Under the pieces are notes generated by a model that had not been told where the DNA came from, did not search any database, and saw only the letters and a program-made list of their open reading frames with translations. A program made the translations under genes and the position numbers. From Lachnospiraceae bacterium (GTDB taxonomy: Bacteria; Bacillota; Clostridia; Lachnospirales; Lachnospiraceae): a stretch of DNA of 64,000 nt. Of the stretch, positions 23,243 through 32,670 are shown one piece after another. The stretch is taken from NCBI GenBank assembly GCA_017399685.1, contig JAFQBM010000049.1, forward strand, positions 1-64,000, read 5' to 3'. Position 1 is the first letter of the stretch. The number at the start of each line of letters is the position of its first letter.

Positions 23243-24216
23243 AAGAACAAACTATCCATACCGAATCTCCATATGTAAACCTACGGAAAGTTGCCATTAT
23301 TGGCTGCGGATTCGTAGGAGCCGCCACTGGCTTTAGTTTATTGCAAAGCGGACTTTTTTCCGAAATGGTTTTAATTGATGCAGACAAGGATAAGGCAGAA
23401 GGTGAAGCCTTAGATATCAGTCACGGCGAGCCCTTTACCAAGCCGATGGAAATCTATGCCGGAGACTATGATGACATTGTAGACGCTGCCATTATCATCA
23501 TTACTGCAGGAGCAAATCAGAAACCCGGAGAAACCCGTTTAGATCTGGTTAAAAAAAATATTCAGATTTTTAAATCCATTATTCCAGAAATCACCAAAAG
23601 AAACTGCAAGGGAATCCTTCTTATTGTTTCCAATCCTGTGGATATCCTAACTTATACAACCTTAAAACTAAGTGGATTCGCAGAAAACAGAATCATTGGT
23701 TCCGGTACGGTTCTTGACACTGCCCGCTTGAAAGAAAAATTAGGTTCTTATCTATCTGTAGACAGCAGAAGTGTGCATGCCTATATTATTGGGGAACACG
23801 GAGACAGTGAAATTGCCGCACTAAGCAGTGCCAATGTATCCGGTATTTCCCTTCACGACTTTTGTGAAATGCGGGGATTTCAAAATCCGGAAGAAACTAC
23901 AAAGGAAATCGAAGAAATGGTTAAAAACAGCGCTTATGAAATCATTGATAAAAAACAGGCTACCTATTACGGAATTGCCATGTCTATACGAAGAATCTGT
24001 GAAGCCATCGTCCGGGACGAAAAATCCATCTTACCAATTTCCAGTATGATGCATGGTGAATATGGTATTCACGACGTAGTCCTTAGTATTCCTGCTGTCA
24101 TAGGAAAAAATGGTCTGGAAACGAAGGTTCCTATTTCTTTAAATAACGAGGAAATGTCAAATCTCCACAAATCAGCCAAAGCTCTGCAAAAGGTCATCAT
24201 GGAAAATGATATTTAA
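23239..24216 (+). CDS. ldh: L-lactate dehydrogenase
   Basis: A 325-residue NAD-dependent enzyme converting pyruvate and L-lactate. It has a Rossmann fold with GCGFVGAATGF near residue 20 and VLIDAD-like LIDADKDKAEGEALDI. The catalytic loop contains Arg, ITAGANQKPGETRLDL, and the active-site His187 is in IIGEHGDSE. LDH rather than malate dehydrogenase is supported by the QKPGETRL loop and by overall similarity to Firmicute Ldh. Translation seems coupled to a leader ORF because no SD precedes this ATG. A TTGACA at 23,082-23,087 may be its -35 element, but the -10 is unclear. Confidence 0.92.
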   Translation: MKEQTIHTESPYVNLRKVAIIGCGFVGAATGFSLLQSGLFSEMVLIDADKDKAEGEALDISHGEPFTKPMEIYAGDYDDIVDAAIIIITAGANQKPGETRLDLVKKNIQIFKSIIPEITKRNCKGILLIVSNPVDILTYTTLKLSGFAENRIIGSGTVLDTARLKEKLGSYLSVDSRSVHAYIIGEHGDSEIAALSSANVSGISLHDFCEMRGFQNPEETTKEIEEMVKNSAYEIIDKKQATYYGIAMSIRRICEAIVRDEKSILPISSMMHGEYGIHDVVLSIPAVIGKNGLETKVPISLNNEEMSNLHKSAKALQKVIMENDI

Positions 24217-24264
24217 CCGAGATTCTTCATGTTCTGAATCATATACATTATTTTAAATCTATGC

Positions 24265-24292
24265 TTGACAAATCAAATTTGTGGAGTATAAT
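24265..24292 (+). promoter_or_regulatory. Promoter of T-box/trpB transcript
   Basis: TTGACA (24,265-24,270) and TATAAT (24,287-24,292) with a 16-bp spacer. The start is near 24,300, just before Stem I of the T-box. Confidence 0.75.
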
Positions 24293-24299
24293 AAAAACA

Positions 24300-24600
24300 A
24301 TTCATTAAAATAAAAATAAACCGTTGACGTGGAGATAAAAATAAAAAATGCGCTTACAGAGAGCTGGGATTGCTGAGAACCGGCAGAATGCAGTTTATTA
24401 AATGGACCACTGAGGGCATGGTCAAAGAAGCCTTTGGGCTTTGAGTATTCCATGACGTGAAGGCATACGTCAGTTGCCGGGAATATGTTAGTATTCTGGT
24501 GAGAGTGTGGATTCCACAAATCAAGGTGGCACCGCGGTATAGAGAAAATTTACCGTCCTTGACAATAGATAATTCTATTGTCAGGGACTTTTTTATTTCC
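24300..24600 (+). promoter_or_regulatory. T-box riboswitch, Trp specifier
   Basis: A complete T-box leader. It has the AGAGAG bulge region at the start of Stem I and a TGG codon followed by A at 24,403-24,405 in the specifier loop position. The T-box sequence AAGGTGGCACCGCGG is at 24,523-24,537, and the terminator GTCCTTGACAATAG...CTATTGTCAGGGAC with a T-run is at 24,554-24,597. Uncharged tRNA-Trp would favour the antiterminator and switch trpB on. The codon assignment rests on position and the flanking A, not on a folded model. Confidence 0.88.
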
Positions 24601-24679
24601 TGTGAAATTAAAAACGCTCCGCTAAGGATATGGACTTCATTCACTATAAAACACCATAACACAGAAAGGATGAAAAAAG

Positions 24680-25864
24680 ATGGAAAAAGGAAGATTTGGA
24701 ATTCACGGAGGTCAATATGTACCGGAAACATTAATGGAAGAAATACATAAACTTGAAAAAGCCTATGAATTTTATAAAAATGATGCTGCCTTTTTAAAAG
24801 AACTGGATACTTTATTAAAAGAATATGCTGGTCGTCCTTCTTTGCTGTACTTTGCAGAAAAAATGACAAAGGATTTAGGGGGAGCTAAAATTTATTTTAA
24901 GCGGGAAGATTTAAATCACACCGGCTCCCATAAAATCAATAACGTATTAGGCCAGGCATTGCTTGCGAAAAAAATGGGAAAAACCAGAATTATCGCGGAA
25001 ACAGGGGCCGGACAGCATGGTGTGGCAACCGCTACTGCTGCTGCGCTTCTTGGTCTGGAATGTGAAATCTTTATGGGAAAAGAAGATACCATCCGCCAGG
25101 CACTGAATGTATATCGTATGGAATTACTGGGGGCGAAGGTTCATGCTGTAGAATCCGGAACCCAGACCTTAAAGGATGCAGTAAACGAATGTATGAGAGA
25201 ATGGACTCAGAGGGTAGATGATACTTTATATGTATTGGGTTCTGTTATGGGACCTCACCCATTCCCTACCATTGTAAGAGATTTTCAGAGTGTTATCAGC
25301 CGAGAAGCCAGAGCTCAGATTTTAGAAAAAGAAGGAAAACTTCCGGATGTGGTAATGGCATGTGTCGGTGGTGGAAGTAACGCCATGGGTATGTTTTATG
25401 AATTCATTCAGGATGAATCGGTTCAGTTAATTGGATGCGAAGCCGCAGGACACGGTGTACATACTGATAAAACTGCCGCTACCATCGCAACAGGTACAGA
25501 AGGAATTTTCCACGGGATGAAATCCTACTTCTGCCAGGATGAATATGGCCAGATTGCTCCTGTATATTCTATTTCTGCCGGTCTTGATTATCCCGGAATT
25601 GGTCCGGAACATGCACATTTACATGATTCGAAAAGAGCCCAGTATGTACCGGTAACAGATGAAGAAGCCGTAAATGCCTTTGAATATATTGCAAAAACAG
25701 AAGGAATTATTGCTGCCATTGAAAGTTCCCATGCTGTGGCGCATTTAATGAAAATTGCTCCAAAAATGAAAAAAGACCAGATTATTATTTGTTGTTTGTC
25801 TGGTCGTGGAGATAAGGATGTGGCTGCCATCGCCAGATACCGTGGAGTTAACTTAAATGATTAA
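24680..25864 (+). CDS. trpB: Tryptophan synthase beta chain, encoded alone
   Basis: A 394-residue PLP enzyme joining indole and serine. It is of the canonical TrpB1 type: [16 protein letters not shown] at the start, [14 protein letters not shown] with the PLP lysine near residue 85, [11 protein letters not shown], and the phosphate-binding [12 protein letters not shown] (here ACVGGGSNA). A good AAAGGA site precedes the ATG. No trpA or other trp gene is adjacent; a bidirectional terminator follows at once. With a Trp T-box in front, it may salvage indole from outside or join a TrpA encoded elsewhere. TrpB1 normally needs TrpA for channelling, so the lone position is notable. Confidence 0.95.
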   Translation: MEKGRFGIHGGQYVPETLMEEIHKLEKAYEFYKNDAAFLKELDTLLKEYAGRPSLLYFAEKMTKDLGGAKIYFKREDLNHTGSHKINNVLGQALLAKKMGKTRIIAETGAGQHGVATATAAALLGLECEIFMGKEDTIRQALNVYRMELLGAKVHAVESGTQTLKDAVNECMREWTQRVDDTLYVLGSVMGPHPFPTIVRDFQSVISREARAQILEKEGKLPDVVMACVGGGSNAMGMFYEFIQDESVQLIGCEAAGHGVHTDKTAATIATGTEGIFHGMKSYFCQDEYGQIAPVYSISAGLDYPGIGPEHAHLHDSKRAQYVPVTDEEAVNAFEYIAKTEGIIAAIESSHAVAHLMKIAPKMKKDQIIICCLSGRGDKDVAAIARYRGVNLND

Positions 25865-25874
25865 AATGAAATAA

Positions 25875-25930
25875 AGAAAAAGAAACTGCCCAACCAAGTC
25901 TTTGAGAGACTTAGTTGGGCAGTTTCTTTA
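25875..25930. terminator. Bidirectional terminator
   Basis: AAAGAAACTGCCCAACTAAG-type arms form a stem of about 20 bp (one mismatch) with A- and T-runs on either side, between convergent trpB and the DHHW gene. Confidence 0.85.
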
Positions 25931-26914
25931 TTTTAATGTTTCACTATTATTTAGTACCAAAGTACTATAAAGAAATAATACATCCTGATTTTCAAAGGTA
26001 ATAAATTTGTTTAACATATCACTTCTAAGATAGCGTATGTCCACCAAAGTGATTTTTGCATAGCCTTCTACCAAAAGTGGTGCAAGACTGCTTCCGAAGG
26101 AATCCCGGAATATAATTAATTCCTTCTCTGTGGTGGCATTGGGGTTTTCAATGGTGATAAGGGAAATGGCACCGGATAGATACATTTCATACGGGTCTCT
26201 TCCCTGTACTTTTTCCATATCATAAATTGAAATTTCTTTGTTATTTTGAAAATCATACACCTTGCATTGCTCTAAAGTATCATTGGTGAAATAATATATG
26301 GTATCTGCCGGAAGAGACGATGCTGCCTCTTTATAGTAAATTCCATAAAATGGTGTTTCCAGCATTTTCTCTTCATAATCCGCATTTAAAGATACTCCCA
26401 TCTCTTCTGACAGTTTTTTCGCAACCTTTTCTAATCTTTCCTGCCTCCAATGAGTATCCGTTTTATAATAATCTTCTATGCTTAATAACCCTGTAATATC
26501 AACATACTCCATAAAATCGATATTTTCCTTCAAAACGGAATAAAAAACATCGTAATCCATAACAAGCTGCCCAGCCTCTTCCGCCAGAAAGTAATTTTTA
26601 TCCGGTATCACGGAATAATAGACTTTCATGTCTTTTCCTTTTATATTTTCGTCGTAAATATATCGAAAGCGTTCTGCTGCACGACGGATGGAATCCTCAT
26701 CCATGGGATATTCCATTTTGCTTAAATATCCATTACTTTCATAAATCTTATTCTCATCCGTCTGTTGAATCTCGGAGTCTGTTACCACTTCCTCAGATTT
26801 TTCATCCTCATTCCATAGCGGCCAATGAGAACTCTTCACCAGATAAAAAGTGAAAAATAATACCAAAAGCAACAATGCTATAAGGCCTAATATTTTTAAA
26901 ATTCTATGTCCCAC
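25928..26914 (-). CDS. DHHW-family, SGNH-like exported protein
   Basis: About 328 residues with an N-terminal signal anchor (GLIALLLLVLFFTFYLV) and an extracytoplasmic domain. The motif YYKTDTHWRQERL is the DxHW core of the DHHW/AlgX-like group, and RDSFGSSLAPLL is the block II-like Ser motif seen in SGNH-type acyl-transfer proteins. The start is probably the GTG at 26,914 because AAGGGAG is six bases upstream, rather than the GTG at 26,932, which lacks an SD. Relatives act in polysaccharide O-acetylation, but no acetyltransferase partner (MBOAT) is encoded here, so the substrate is open. Confidence 0.75.
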   Translation of the reverse strand: MGHRILKILGLIALLLLVLFFTFYLVKSSHWPLWNEDEKSEEVVTDSEIQQTDENKIYESNGYLSKMEYPMDEDSIRRAAERFRYIYDENIKGKDMKVYYSVIPDKNYFLAEEAGQLVMDYDVFYSVLKENIDFMEYVDITGLLSIEDYYKTDTHWRQERLEKVAKKLSEEMGVSLNADYEEKMLETPFYGIYYKEAASSLPADTIYYFTNDTLEQCKVYDFQNNKEISIYDMEKVQGRDPYEMYLSGAISLITIENPNATTEKELIIFRDSFGSSLAPLLVEGYAKITLVDIRYLRSDMLNKFITFENQDVLFLYSTLVLNNSETLK

Positions 26915-26967
26915 TTTCTTCTCCCTTCTCACTGATTCGCCGGCACCAAGACCATTTGCAGGCTAAA

Positions 26968-27564
26968 TTAATGAATTGCCTCTTCAAAAAGAACCTTGGA
27001 ATCACTATATTCTGCCTGTAATTTTGTCAAAAAGTTATCCATAATTTCTCCATTACCAAATGCAGTTACCAAATAGTCTTCCCCAATCTGAACCACGATT
27101 AATTTATCCGGGAATCCGCACATCCATTGTCTTGCTAAAATATTATCCTTAATAGCATTGGCAAGAGAATCCAGATTTCCGGCATCCGTTACATGATAAG
27201 CGGCTCCTGTAAAGGTATTTGCATTCATCATATGCATAATAGACGCAGCATCGTCAATCTCTGAAACATTACCCTGTGGAAATCCTAGGGTAGCATCTAA
27301 ATCCTCTGCTTTGGAAATGTCAAAAGCTCCTGGTGCATTATCCACAGGATGTTCCATATCTCCACCAATGGCTGCAAACTTTTCTTCCTCCCCATAAGTT
27401 GTCCAGACATTGGATAAAATTTCCACCGCATCCTTAGCAACTTCTTCTTTCTGAGTTTCTTCTACTCTCTGATTGTTCTCAGTGGTGCTGTCTGCTTTAT
27501 CTCCACATCCTGTAAATCCTAATGTCATCATGGCTACTAAAATAAGTGCAATTTTCTTTCTCAT
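26968..27564 (-). CDS. Lipoprotein, unknown function
   Basis: A 198-residue exported lipoprotein. The signal peptide is MRKKIALILVAMMTLGFTGC, with lipobox FTGC and Cys20 as the lipidated residue. A charged linker follows, then a compact domain of about 150 residues with the repeated feel of DNILARQWMCGFPDKLIVVQ. AAGGAG precedes the ATG. It sits between the DHHW gene and an anti-sigma-like gene on the same strand, so it may belong to the regulon of the adjacent ECF factor. I do not recognise the domain. Confidence 0.75.
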   Translation of the reverse strand: MRKKIALILVAMMTLGFTGCGDKADSTTENNQRVEETQKEEVAKDAVEILSNVWTTYGEEEKFAAIGGDMEHPVDNAPGAFDISKAEDLDATLGFPQGNVSEIDDAASIMHMMNANTFTGAAYHVTDAGNLDSLANAIKDNILARQWMCGFPDKLIVVQIGEDYLVTAFGNGEIMDNFLTKLQAEYSDSKVLFEEAIH

Positions 27565-27665
27565 TATCGTTTTCTCCTTGTTCTTTTTTCATTGTTTTAT
27601 GCATTACCTATTCATACTCCGAGTAGGAATCTATGGTATTTGTTCCGTCTTTGTCAAGCAGTATC

Positions 27666-28310
27666 TCACTTTTTATATAAAGTATAACTTTGCTTTTCCT
27701 CATCAAAACTTAAACCATAAACCTGCTGATTTCCATTTTGTTCTAGCGTCATCTCAGGGGAATCTTCTTCATTTGGAATCATACACCAACAAATCGACTG
27801 ATTTTCCTTTATCTCCAAAGGGTTTCCACTCTCAATTACCTGCTCTGTTTCCTTATCTATCACTTCGATGGTTCCATAAGTAACAGTAATCCTGGTGTTT
27901 TCCACAACCTCTATATCCAATGGAATCTTCATATCAGGACTTGACCTCTCATATAAAGCCGCCACTGCAACGGTTGGTGTAGAAATTTCAATGGGTTCCT
28001 TGGTAACCTGTGTTCCATAAAGATATAAAACCGCATTGGGTTGGCTTGAAGTTTGATGATTTGCTCTTTGAATGCAGAATACTCCAATCAGCAGAATCAT
28101 ACAGGATGCACAGACAACAGCCACTTTCCGGTACTGCTCCCATCTGCCGAATGGAAATTTACCTCTCATTCTTTCTGTAACAGGATTTGAAACCGCATTT
28201 CCCGCTGTTTCCATATCATTGTTTTCTTGAAAAGATGATATAATTTTATCTTTCAATTCTGGTGGTGCTGTGATTTTCTTATATTCTTCTTTCTCTTTTT
28301 CTTGAAACAT
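27666..28310 (-). CDS. Probable anti-sigma factor (membrane)
   Basis: A 214-residue protein with a cytoplasmic N-terminus of about 60 residues (APPELKDKIISSF resembles the start of many anti-sigma domains), one membrane helix (VAVVCASCMILLIGVFCI) and an extracellular C-terminal beta-rich domain. It follows an ECF sigma gene with a 62-base gap. Position and topology together suggest it holds that sigma factor at the membrane. There is no clear zinc-binding HxxxCxxC motif, so a ZAS-type mechanism is unlikely. AAGGAGG is placed well for the ATG. Confidence 0.65.
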   Translation of the reverse strand: MFQEKEKEEYKKITAPPELKDKIISSFQENNDMETAGNAVSNPVTERMRGKFPFGRWEQYRKVAVVCASCMILLIGVFCIQRANHQTSSQPNAVLYLYGTQVTKEPIEISTPTVAVAALYERSSPDMKIPLDIEVVENTRITVTYGTIEVIDKETEQVIESGNPLEIKENQSICWCMIPNEEDSPEMTLEQNGNQQVYGLSFDEEKQSYTLYKK

Positions 28311-28372
28311 GACCTTCCTCCTTCTAATATATTGTTTACCAAATACCTCATATCAACCATATAAACAATGTA

Positions 28373-28843
28373 CTAGATATCATCCTTTAACAACAATCTC
28401 CCTCGGGAAAGTCTCATTTTTACTGCTGAAACAGAAATTTTTAACATTGAAGCAACTTCTTTCACATTGTATCCTTCCAGATAATGTAATGTGATTACCG
28501 CCCTGTATTTTTCCGGGAGCCCGGATACCAATTTACAAACATCACATTCCAACTCTTTTTCTTCAGAAGGGATTTCTTTTATTTCGTCTAAAGATTCATG
28601 CATACGATACTTTTTCTTACGCAACATATCATGGCACTGATTAATGGTACATCGAACAAACCACGCGCGCTGGTGTTCTTCTCCCTCAGGTTTATGAACC
28701 GCATGTAAATATTTTATAAATACATCGTGTACCGCATCCTGAGCATCTTCCCTGCAATTCAGGTATGAAAGTGCCAATCGATATAGCATATCCGCATATC
28801 GGGCATAAGCATAATCAAAGTCCTCTTTCTTATCCTGGAGCAT
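28373..28843 (-). CDS. ECF-type RNA polymerase sigma factor
   Basis: A 156-residue sigma factor with region 2 (YADMLYRLALSYLNCREDAQDAVHDVFIKYL) and region 4 (LPEKYRAVITLHYLEGYNVKEVASMLKISVSAVKMRLSRGR), connected by a short linker, the typical two-domain ECF layout. GGAGGG precedes the ATG. A sequence resembling an ECF promoter lies just upstream (next entry), compatible with autoregulation. Likely controlled by the adjacent single-span membrane protein; the signal is unknown. Confidence 0.93.
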   Translation of the reverse strand: MLQDKKEDFDYAYARYADMLYRLALSYLNCREDAQDAVHDVFIKYLHAVHKPEGEEHQRAWFVRCTINQCHDMLRKKKYRMHESLDEIKEIPSEEKELECDVCKLVSGLPEKYRAVITLHYLEGYNVKEVASMLKISVSAVKMRLSRGRLLLKDDI

Positions 28844-28866
28844 GTTTCATCTTCCCTCCTATTAAG

Positions 28867-28894
28867 AAAACGTATCAACCTAAAAAAAGGTCAC
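28867..28894 (-). promoter_or_regulatory. Candidate ECF-type promoter
   Basis: On the minus strand, TGTGACC, 15 bases, then CGTTTT. A TGxxAC-like -35 and a CGT -10 core at this spacing are typical of ECF sigma promoters. A standard -35/-10 pair is not seen here. Confidence 0.4.
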
Positions 28895-28944
28895 AATAAA
28901 AATAAAAATTTTTTATCTCAATTTTTCACGACATCTCGGTTTCA

Positions 28945-29937
28945 TTATTCCTCAGAAATAAAGATTGGAAAATCTAATTCTCCCGAAACATTCGTATTAT
29001 ATCTTCCATTTTCAGTTTCGGATAAATAATACCATCTTCCATCTTCCACCATCAGCAGTTCGAATTCATATCCACCCATGGTTGGAACAAATGCCTCATA
29101 ATACTTTGCTTTCATTCCATCTTCTAACGTACCTTCTGTTACAGAAAGAACACCATTTCTTACTACCCAGGCAAAACACTCTTCATAAACATCTTCTCCT
29201 AATACACTCTTTAAGCTCTCTAACTCTTCCTGGGTAAAGTTGTCCTCTAAGATAGTGGCATTGGTATATATCGGTTCTCCTGTTACATATTCCCCATCCG
29301 CAAATACATTCGCCCCAAAACCAAGGGAAGCTGAACCGTCTGAAGCTGTAACTTCCATTTTATCTCCATTCATTTGAAATATTATATACTCGAAATATTC
29401 TTCTCCCATGTCATCGTATCTGTAGATAGCGGTATTTTGAGAAAGATAATATGCTTTTCCTTCCATACTGCCAGAATGGGAATAGTAATATAACTCCCCT
29501 TCAAACTCAAATCCTTCCTCATCCTGATTTTCTATCACAATGGTTCCACTCAACCCGGATACGGTATTGGTGCGATTCCAGTCGCCGATAAATGATTCTG
29601 CATCCTTTACTACCACAATTTCATCGTAACACGTTTCAAAAGCACTTTTTCCCTCATCCTCAATTTTCTGAAGGTCAATTTCTTTCTTCTCAGGGTTTGA
29701 GACCTCTGAATCTTGTTCTTCTTTCTTTTCTTCTGTGGAAGACACTTCTTTGGTATTCTTTTCTTCCGTATCTTTTCCTTCTGTATCTTTTTCTCTTGTA
29801 TCTTCTACTTCCACATTTCCCTTTGCAGAATCCCGTTTCTTTTCTTCTTCCTTTTCTCCACAGCCTGTCATCATCATCAATATAGACAAACATGCAGCAC
29901 TAAACAAAACCTTTTTTCTTATTATTCTCTTTTTCAT
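28945..29937 (-). CDS. Lipoprotein with Lys/Glu-rich linker
   Basis: A 330-residue exported lipoprotein. The signal peptide is followed by lipobox MTGC (Cys26). Then comes a low-complexity stretch of about 60 residues rich in K, E, D and T (short repeats such as EKDTEGKDTEEKNTKE), probably a wall-spanning linker. The C-terminal domain of about 230 residues starts with SFIGDWNRTNTVSGLSGTI, reminiscent of lipocalin-like or DUF-type ligand domains, but I cannot assign it. AAGGAG precedes the ATG. It is encoded upstream of the ECF sigma gene on the same strand. Confidence 0.78.
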   Translation of the reverse strand: MKKRIIRKKVLFSAACLSILMMMTGCGEKEEEKKRDSAKGNVEVEDTREKDTEGKDTEEKNTKEVSSTEEKKEEQDSEVSNPEKKEIDLQKIEDEGKSAFETCYDEIVVVKDAESFIGDWNRTNTVSGLSGTIVIENQDEEGFEFEGELYYYSHSGSMEGKAYYLSQNTAIYRYDDMGEEYFEYIIFQMNGDKMEVTASDGSASLGFGANVFADGEYVTGEPIYTNATILEDNFTQEELESLKSVLGEDVYEECFAWVVRNGVLSVTEGTLEDGMKAKYYEAFVPTMGGYEFELLMVEDGRWYYLSETENGRYNTNVSGELDFPIFISEE

Positions 29938-30071
29938 ATAGTTTCTCCTTCGTTTTTCTTCATCATCATTTTATGACAGATTATACTTTATTAGCATCAT
30001 ACTGTGAACTACCCATTGTCTAAAGCCAACGAAATTGCGGTCGTAATATTTCAAGGAGTGAATCATCCCTT

Positions 30072-31388
30072 TTACTGTGAATCCTTTAACAATTCCACCT
30101 TTTTACCCTCTAAGATTAAGTTAGTAGTTCTCACTGCACACATTTTACCACACATAGAGCAGGTATGTCTATCTGTTGGTGGCGTACTTTCATAATATTC
30201 TCTAGCCTTTTCCCCATCTATGGAAATTTTAAACATTTCTTCCCAATCCACATTATGGCGGGCAACTGCCATTTCATTATCCTGTTCTTTTGCACCTGGA
30301 ACTCCTTTTGCAATATCCGCAGCATGGGCAGCAATTTTACTTGCCATAATTCCTTCCTTTACATCCTGTAAGTCCGGTAATCTTAAATGTTCTGCAGGAG
30401 TTACATAACAAAGGAAATCTGCTCCACTGGCAGCCGCAATAGCTCCCCCAATGGCAGCTGTAATATGGTCATATCCTGGTGCAATGTCTGTTACAATCGG
30501 TCCTAATACATAAAAAGGTGCATTATGACACAAACGTTTTTGCAACTTCATATTGGCTGCAATTTCATTCATTGCCATATGTCCCGGTCCTTCCACCAAA
30601 ACCTGCACATCCTTTTCCCATGCCCGTTTGGTTAAATTACCCAACTCAATCAATTCTGCAATCTGACCTGCATCTGTACTGTCATCAATACATCCAGGTC
30701 TAAGGGCATCCCCAAGGCTAATGGTAACATCATATTCTCTTAAAATCTCCAGCACTTCATCGTAATATTCGTAAAAAGGATTCTCATTTCCTGTCATCAT
30801 CATCCATGCAAAAAGCAAAGAACCACCTCTGGAAACAATATTCATCTTACGTTTATCCCGCCTGAATGCCTCCACTGCCTGACGATTGATTCCGGCATGA
30901 ATGGTCATAAAGTCTACTCCCTCTTTTGCATGGGCCCGTATTACTTCAAAAAAATCAGAGGCAGTAATTTCAAGCAAATCTTTTTCCAAATAGCCTATGG
31001 CATCATACATGGGAACGGTTCCAATCATGGCTGGTGACTTCTCAATCAGTTTCTTACGGAATACATTGGTTTTTCCGTAATTACTTAAATCCATGATGGA
31101 TTCTACCCCATGCTTTATTGCCAAATCCACTTTTTGCATTTCTACATCATAGTTTTTACAGTCCCCGGAAATACCAAGATTTACATTAATCTTGGTACGA
31201 AGCCCATTTCCTATTCCCTCTGGAGAAATGGAAGTATGATAAATGTTACTAGGAATTACAACTTCTCCCTTGGCAATTAGTTCTCTTAATTTTTCCACAT
31301 CCATAGATTCTTTCGTAGCAACAATCTCCATTTCCGGAGTAACAATCCCTTTCTTGGCTGCTTCCATTTGTGTTTTGTAAATTCTCAT
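30072..31388 (-). CDS. thiC: Phosphomethylpyrimidine synthase
   Basis: A 438-residue radical-SAM enzyme turning aminoimidazole ribotide into hydroxymethylpyrimidine phosphate (HMP-P). Hallmarks are the [19 protein letters not shown] start, [28 protein letters not shown]-like [18 protein letters not shown] and the C-terminal cluster motif [12 protein letters not shown]. The cluster reads CX2CX3C, the spacing I associate with the short clostridial form rather than the CX2CX4C of the long enterobacterial one. It is last in the thiamin operon and controlled by the TPP riboswitch at 36.9 kb. Confidence 0.95.
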   Translation of the reverse strand: MRIYKTQMEAAKKGIVTPEMEIVATKESMDVEKLRELIAKGEVVIPSNIYHTSISPEGIGNGLRTKINVNLGISGDCKNYDVEMQKVDLAIKHGVESIMDLSNYGKTNVFRKKLIEKSPAMIGTVPMYDAIGYLEKDLLEITASDFFEVIRAHAKEGVDFMTIHAGINRQAVEAFRRDKRKMNIVSRGGSLLFAWMMMTGNENPFYEYYDEVLEILREYDVTISLGDALRPGCIDDSTDAGQIAELIELGNLTKRAWEKDVQVLVEGPGHMAMNEIAANMKLQKRLCHNAPFYVLGPIVTDIAPGYDHITAAIGGAIAAASGADFLCYVTPAEHLRLPDLQDVKEGIMASKIAAHAADIAKGVPGAKEQDNEMAVARHNVDWEEMFKISIDGEKAREYYESTPPTDRHTCSMCGKMCAVRTTNLILEGKKVELLKDSQ

Positions 31389-31414
31389 CCTGTGTGTCCT
31401 TCCTGATTCTTATC

Positions 31415-32056
31415 TTACTGTTTTGTGATTTTTCTGCTTTCTTCACATAAAATTCTACATTCTCTTTCTATATCTTCCGCTGCGAAAATTCCAGATACTA
31501 CTGCTACACCACAAATCCCCGTATGGCACAATTGGAAAATATTATCTTTATTGATTCCTCCAATTGCTACAATAGGAATGGAAACAGTATCTGCAATCTT
31601 CTTTAATTGTTCTTTCGTAATAGGAATGGCATCCTTTTTGGTGGTAGAGCCAAAGACTGCGCCAACCCCTAAATAGTCCGCACCTTCTGCCTCTGCTTTT
31701 TTTGCCTGTTCTATGGTTTTTGCAGTAGCTCCTATGATTTTATCCTTTCCCAGAATCTTTCTTGCTTCTGAAATACTCATGTCTTTTTGCCCCAAATGTA
31801 CTCCATCCGCATTACAAGTCAAAGCAATATCCACCCGGTCATTGATAAGAAAAGGAACCTGGTAGCTTCTACATAACTCACCCATTTTTAAAGCTTCTTC
31901 CAATAATTCCTTCTCTTCCATTTCTTTTTCCCGTAACTGTACACAGGTAACACCGCCTTTTATGGCACTTTCTATCTGTTCAAATAAAGTCTGCTTTTTC
32001 GTCCATGTCCTGTCAGTAACAGCATAAAGCAATAATTTTTCACTGTTCCAATCCAT
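31415..32056 (-). CDS. thiE: Thiamine-phosphate synthase
   Basis: A TIM-barrel enzyme of about 213 residues joining HMP-PP and thiazole phosphate. Motifs are LLYAVTDR, CVQLREKEMEEKELL, FLINDRVDIALTCNADGVHLGQKD and IGATAKTIEQAKKAEAEGADYLGVGAVFGSTTKKDA, ending with IVAIGGINKDN, all of the ThiE type. The start is set at 32,056 because GGAGG lies five bases upstream. The SATTK-type GSTTKKDA loop and GVGAVF support synthase activity rather than the TenI tautomerase encoded next to it. Confidence 0.93.
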   Translation of the reverse strand: MDWNSEKLLLYAVTDRTWTKKQTLFEQIESAIKGGVTCVQLREKEMEEKELLEEALKMGELCRSYQVPFLINDRVDIALTCNADGVHLGQKDMSISEARKILGKDKIIGATAKTIEQAKKAEAEGADYLGVGAVFGSTTKKDAIPITKEQLKKIADTVSIPIVAIGGINKDNIFQLCHTGICGVAVVSGIFAAEDIERECRILCEESRKITKQ

Positions 32057-32115
32057 ATGTTCCTCCATTTTATCCGCTCTCTGTTTTATCGGTTCTCATC
32101 CATGTTATATTTTTG

Positions 32116-32670
32116 TCAAATCATATAACCACTCATGATACAGCCTCCCTCGGCTCCTGCCTTACATACTTTTTCTATATTTTCCATAGATATTCCACCA
32201 ATGCCCCATACCGGAAGTTCCACACTTTCACAAACCTCTTTCAGAAATTCCAAACCACGGGGCGGCATATCTTTTTTACAATCCGTTGCAAAAATATGTC
32301 CTGCAATGATATAAGTGCAGTTTAACTCCTGTGCCTCTTTGGCTTCCTCTACCGAATGACAGGAAGTTCCCAAAATTCGAAAAGACACTCTTTCTTCTTT
32401 TGTCAAAGAACGTAACTTGGGTAAAGGAAGGTGCAAGGCATCACAGCCTAAGTCTTTTGCAGTCATTTCAAAATTATGCAGAATACATAAGGTTCCCTGT
32501 TCCTTGCAGATTCTCATAACCTCTTTTGCTAACACCTTATACTCTGCTTCCGGTAAGTCTTTTTCCCGCAGAATGATTCCTGCCGGTTGTGTTTTTGCAA
32601 TCTCTTCTATCTTTTTAATGAAATCACCTTTACATAATTTCCGGTTCGTTACACACATCAACTTATACAT
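32116..32670 (-). CDS. tenI: TenI-like thiazole tautomerase / ThiE paralogue
   Basis: A TIM-barrel protein of about 184 residues, related to ThiE but diverged. It keeps VTNRKLC, GIILREKDLPEAEY, DALHLPLPKLR, GTSCHSVEEAKEAQELNCTYIIAGHIF and PVWGIGGISMENIEKV. The CHS-type motif with His and the GHIFAT loop resemble TenI, the aromatising tautomerase of the thiazole intermediate. The start may overlap thiH: an ATG at 32,670 overlaps its stop by eight bases, and a later ATG at 32,658 is also possible. It sits between thiH and thiE, the usual place for tenI. Confidence 0.8.
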   Translation of the reverse strand: MYKLMCVTNRKLCKGDFIKKIEEIAKTQPAGIILREKDLPEAEYKVLAKEVMRICKEQGTLCILHNFEMTAKDLGCDALHLPLPKLRSLTKEERVSFRILGTSCHSVEEAKEAQELNCTYIIAGHIFATDCKKDMPPRGLEFLKEVCESVELPVWGIGGISMENIEKVCKAGAEGGCIMSGYMI

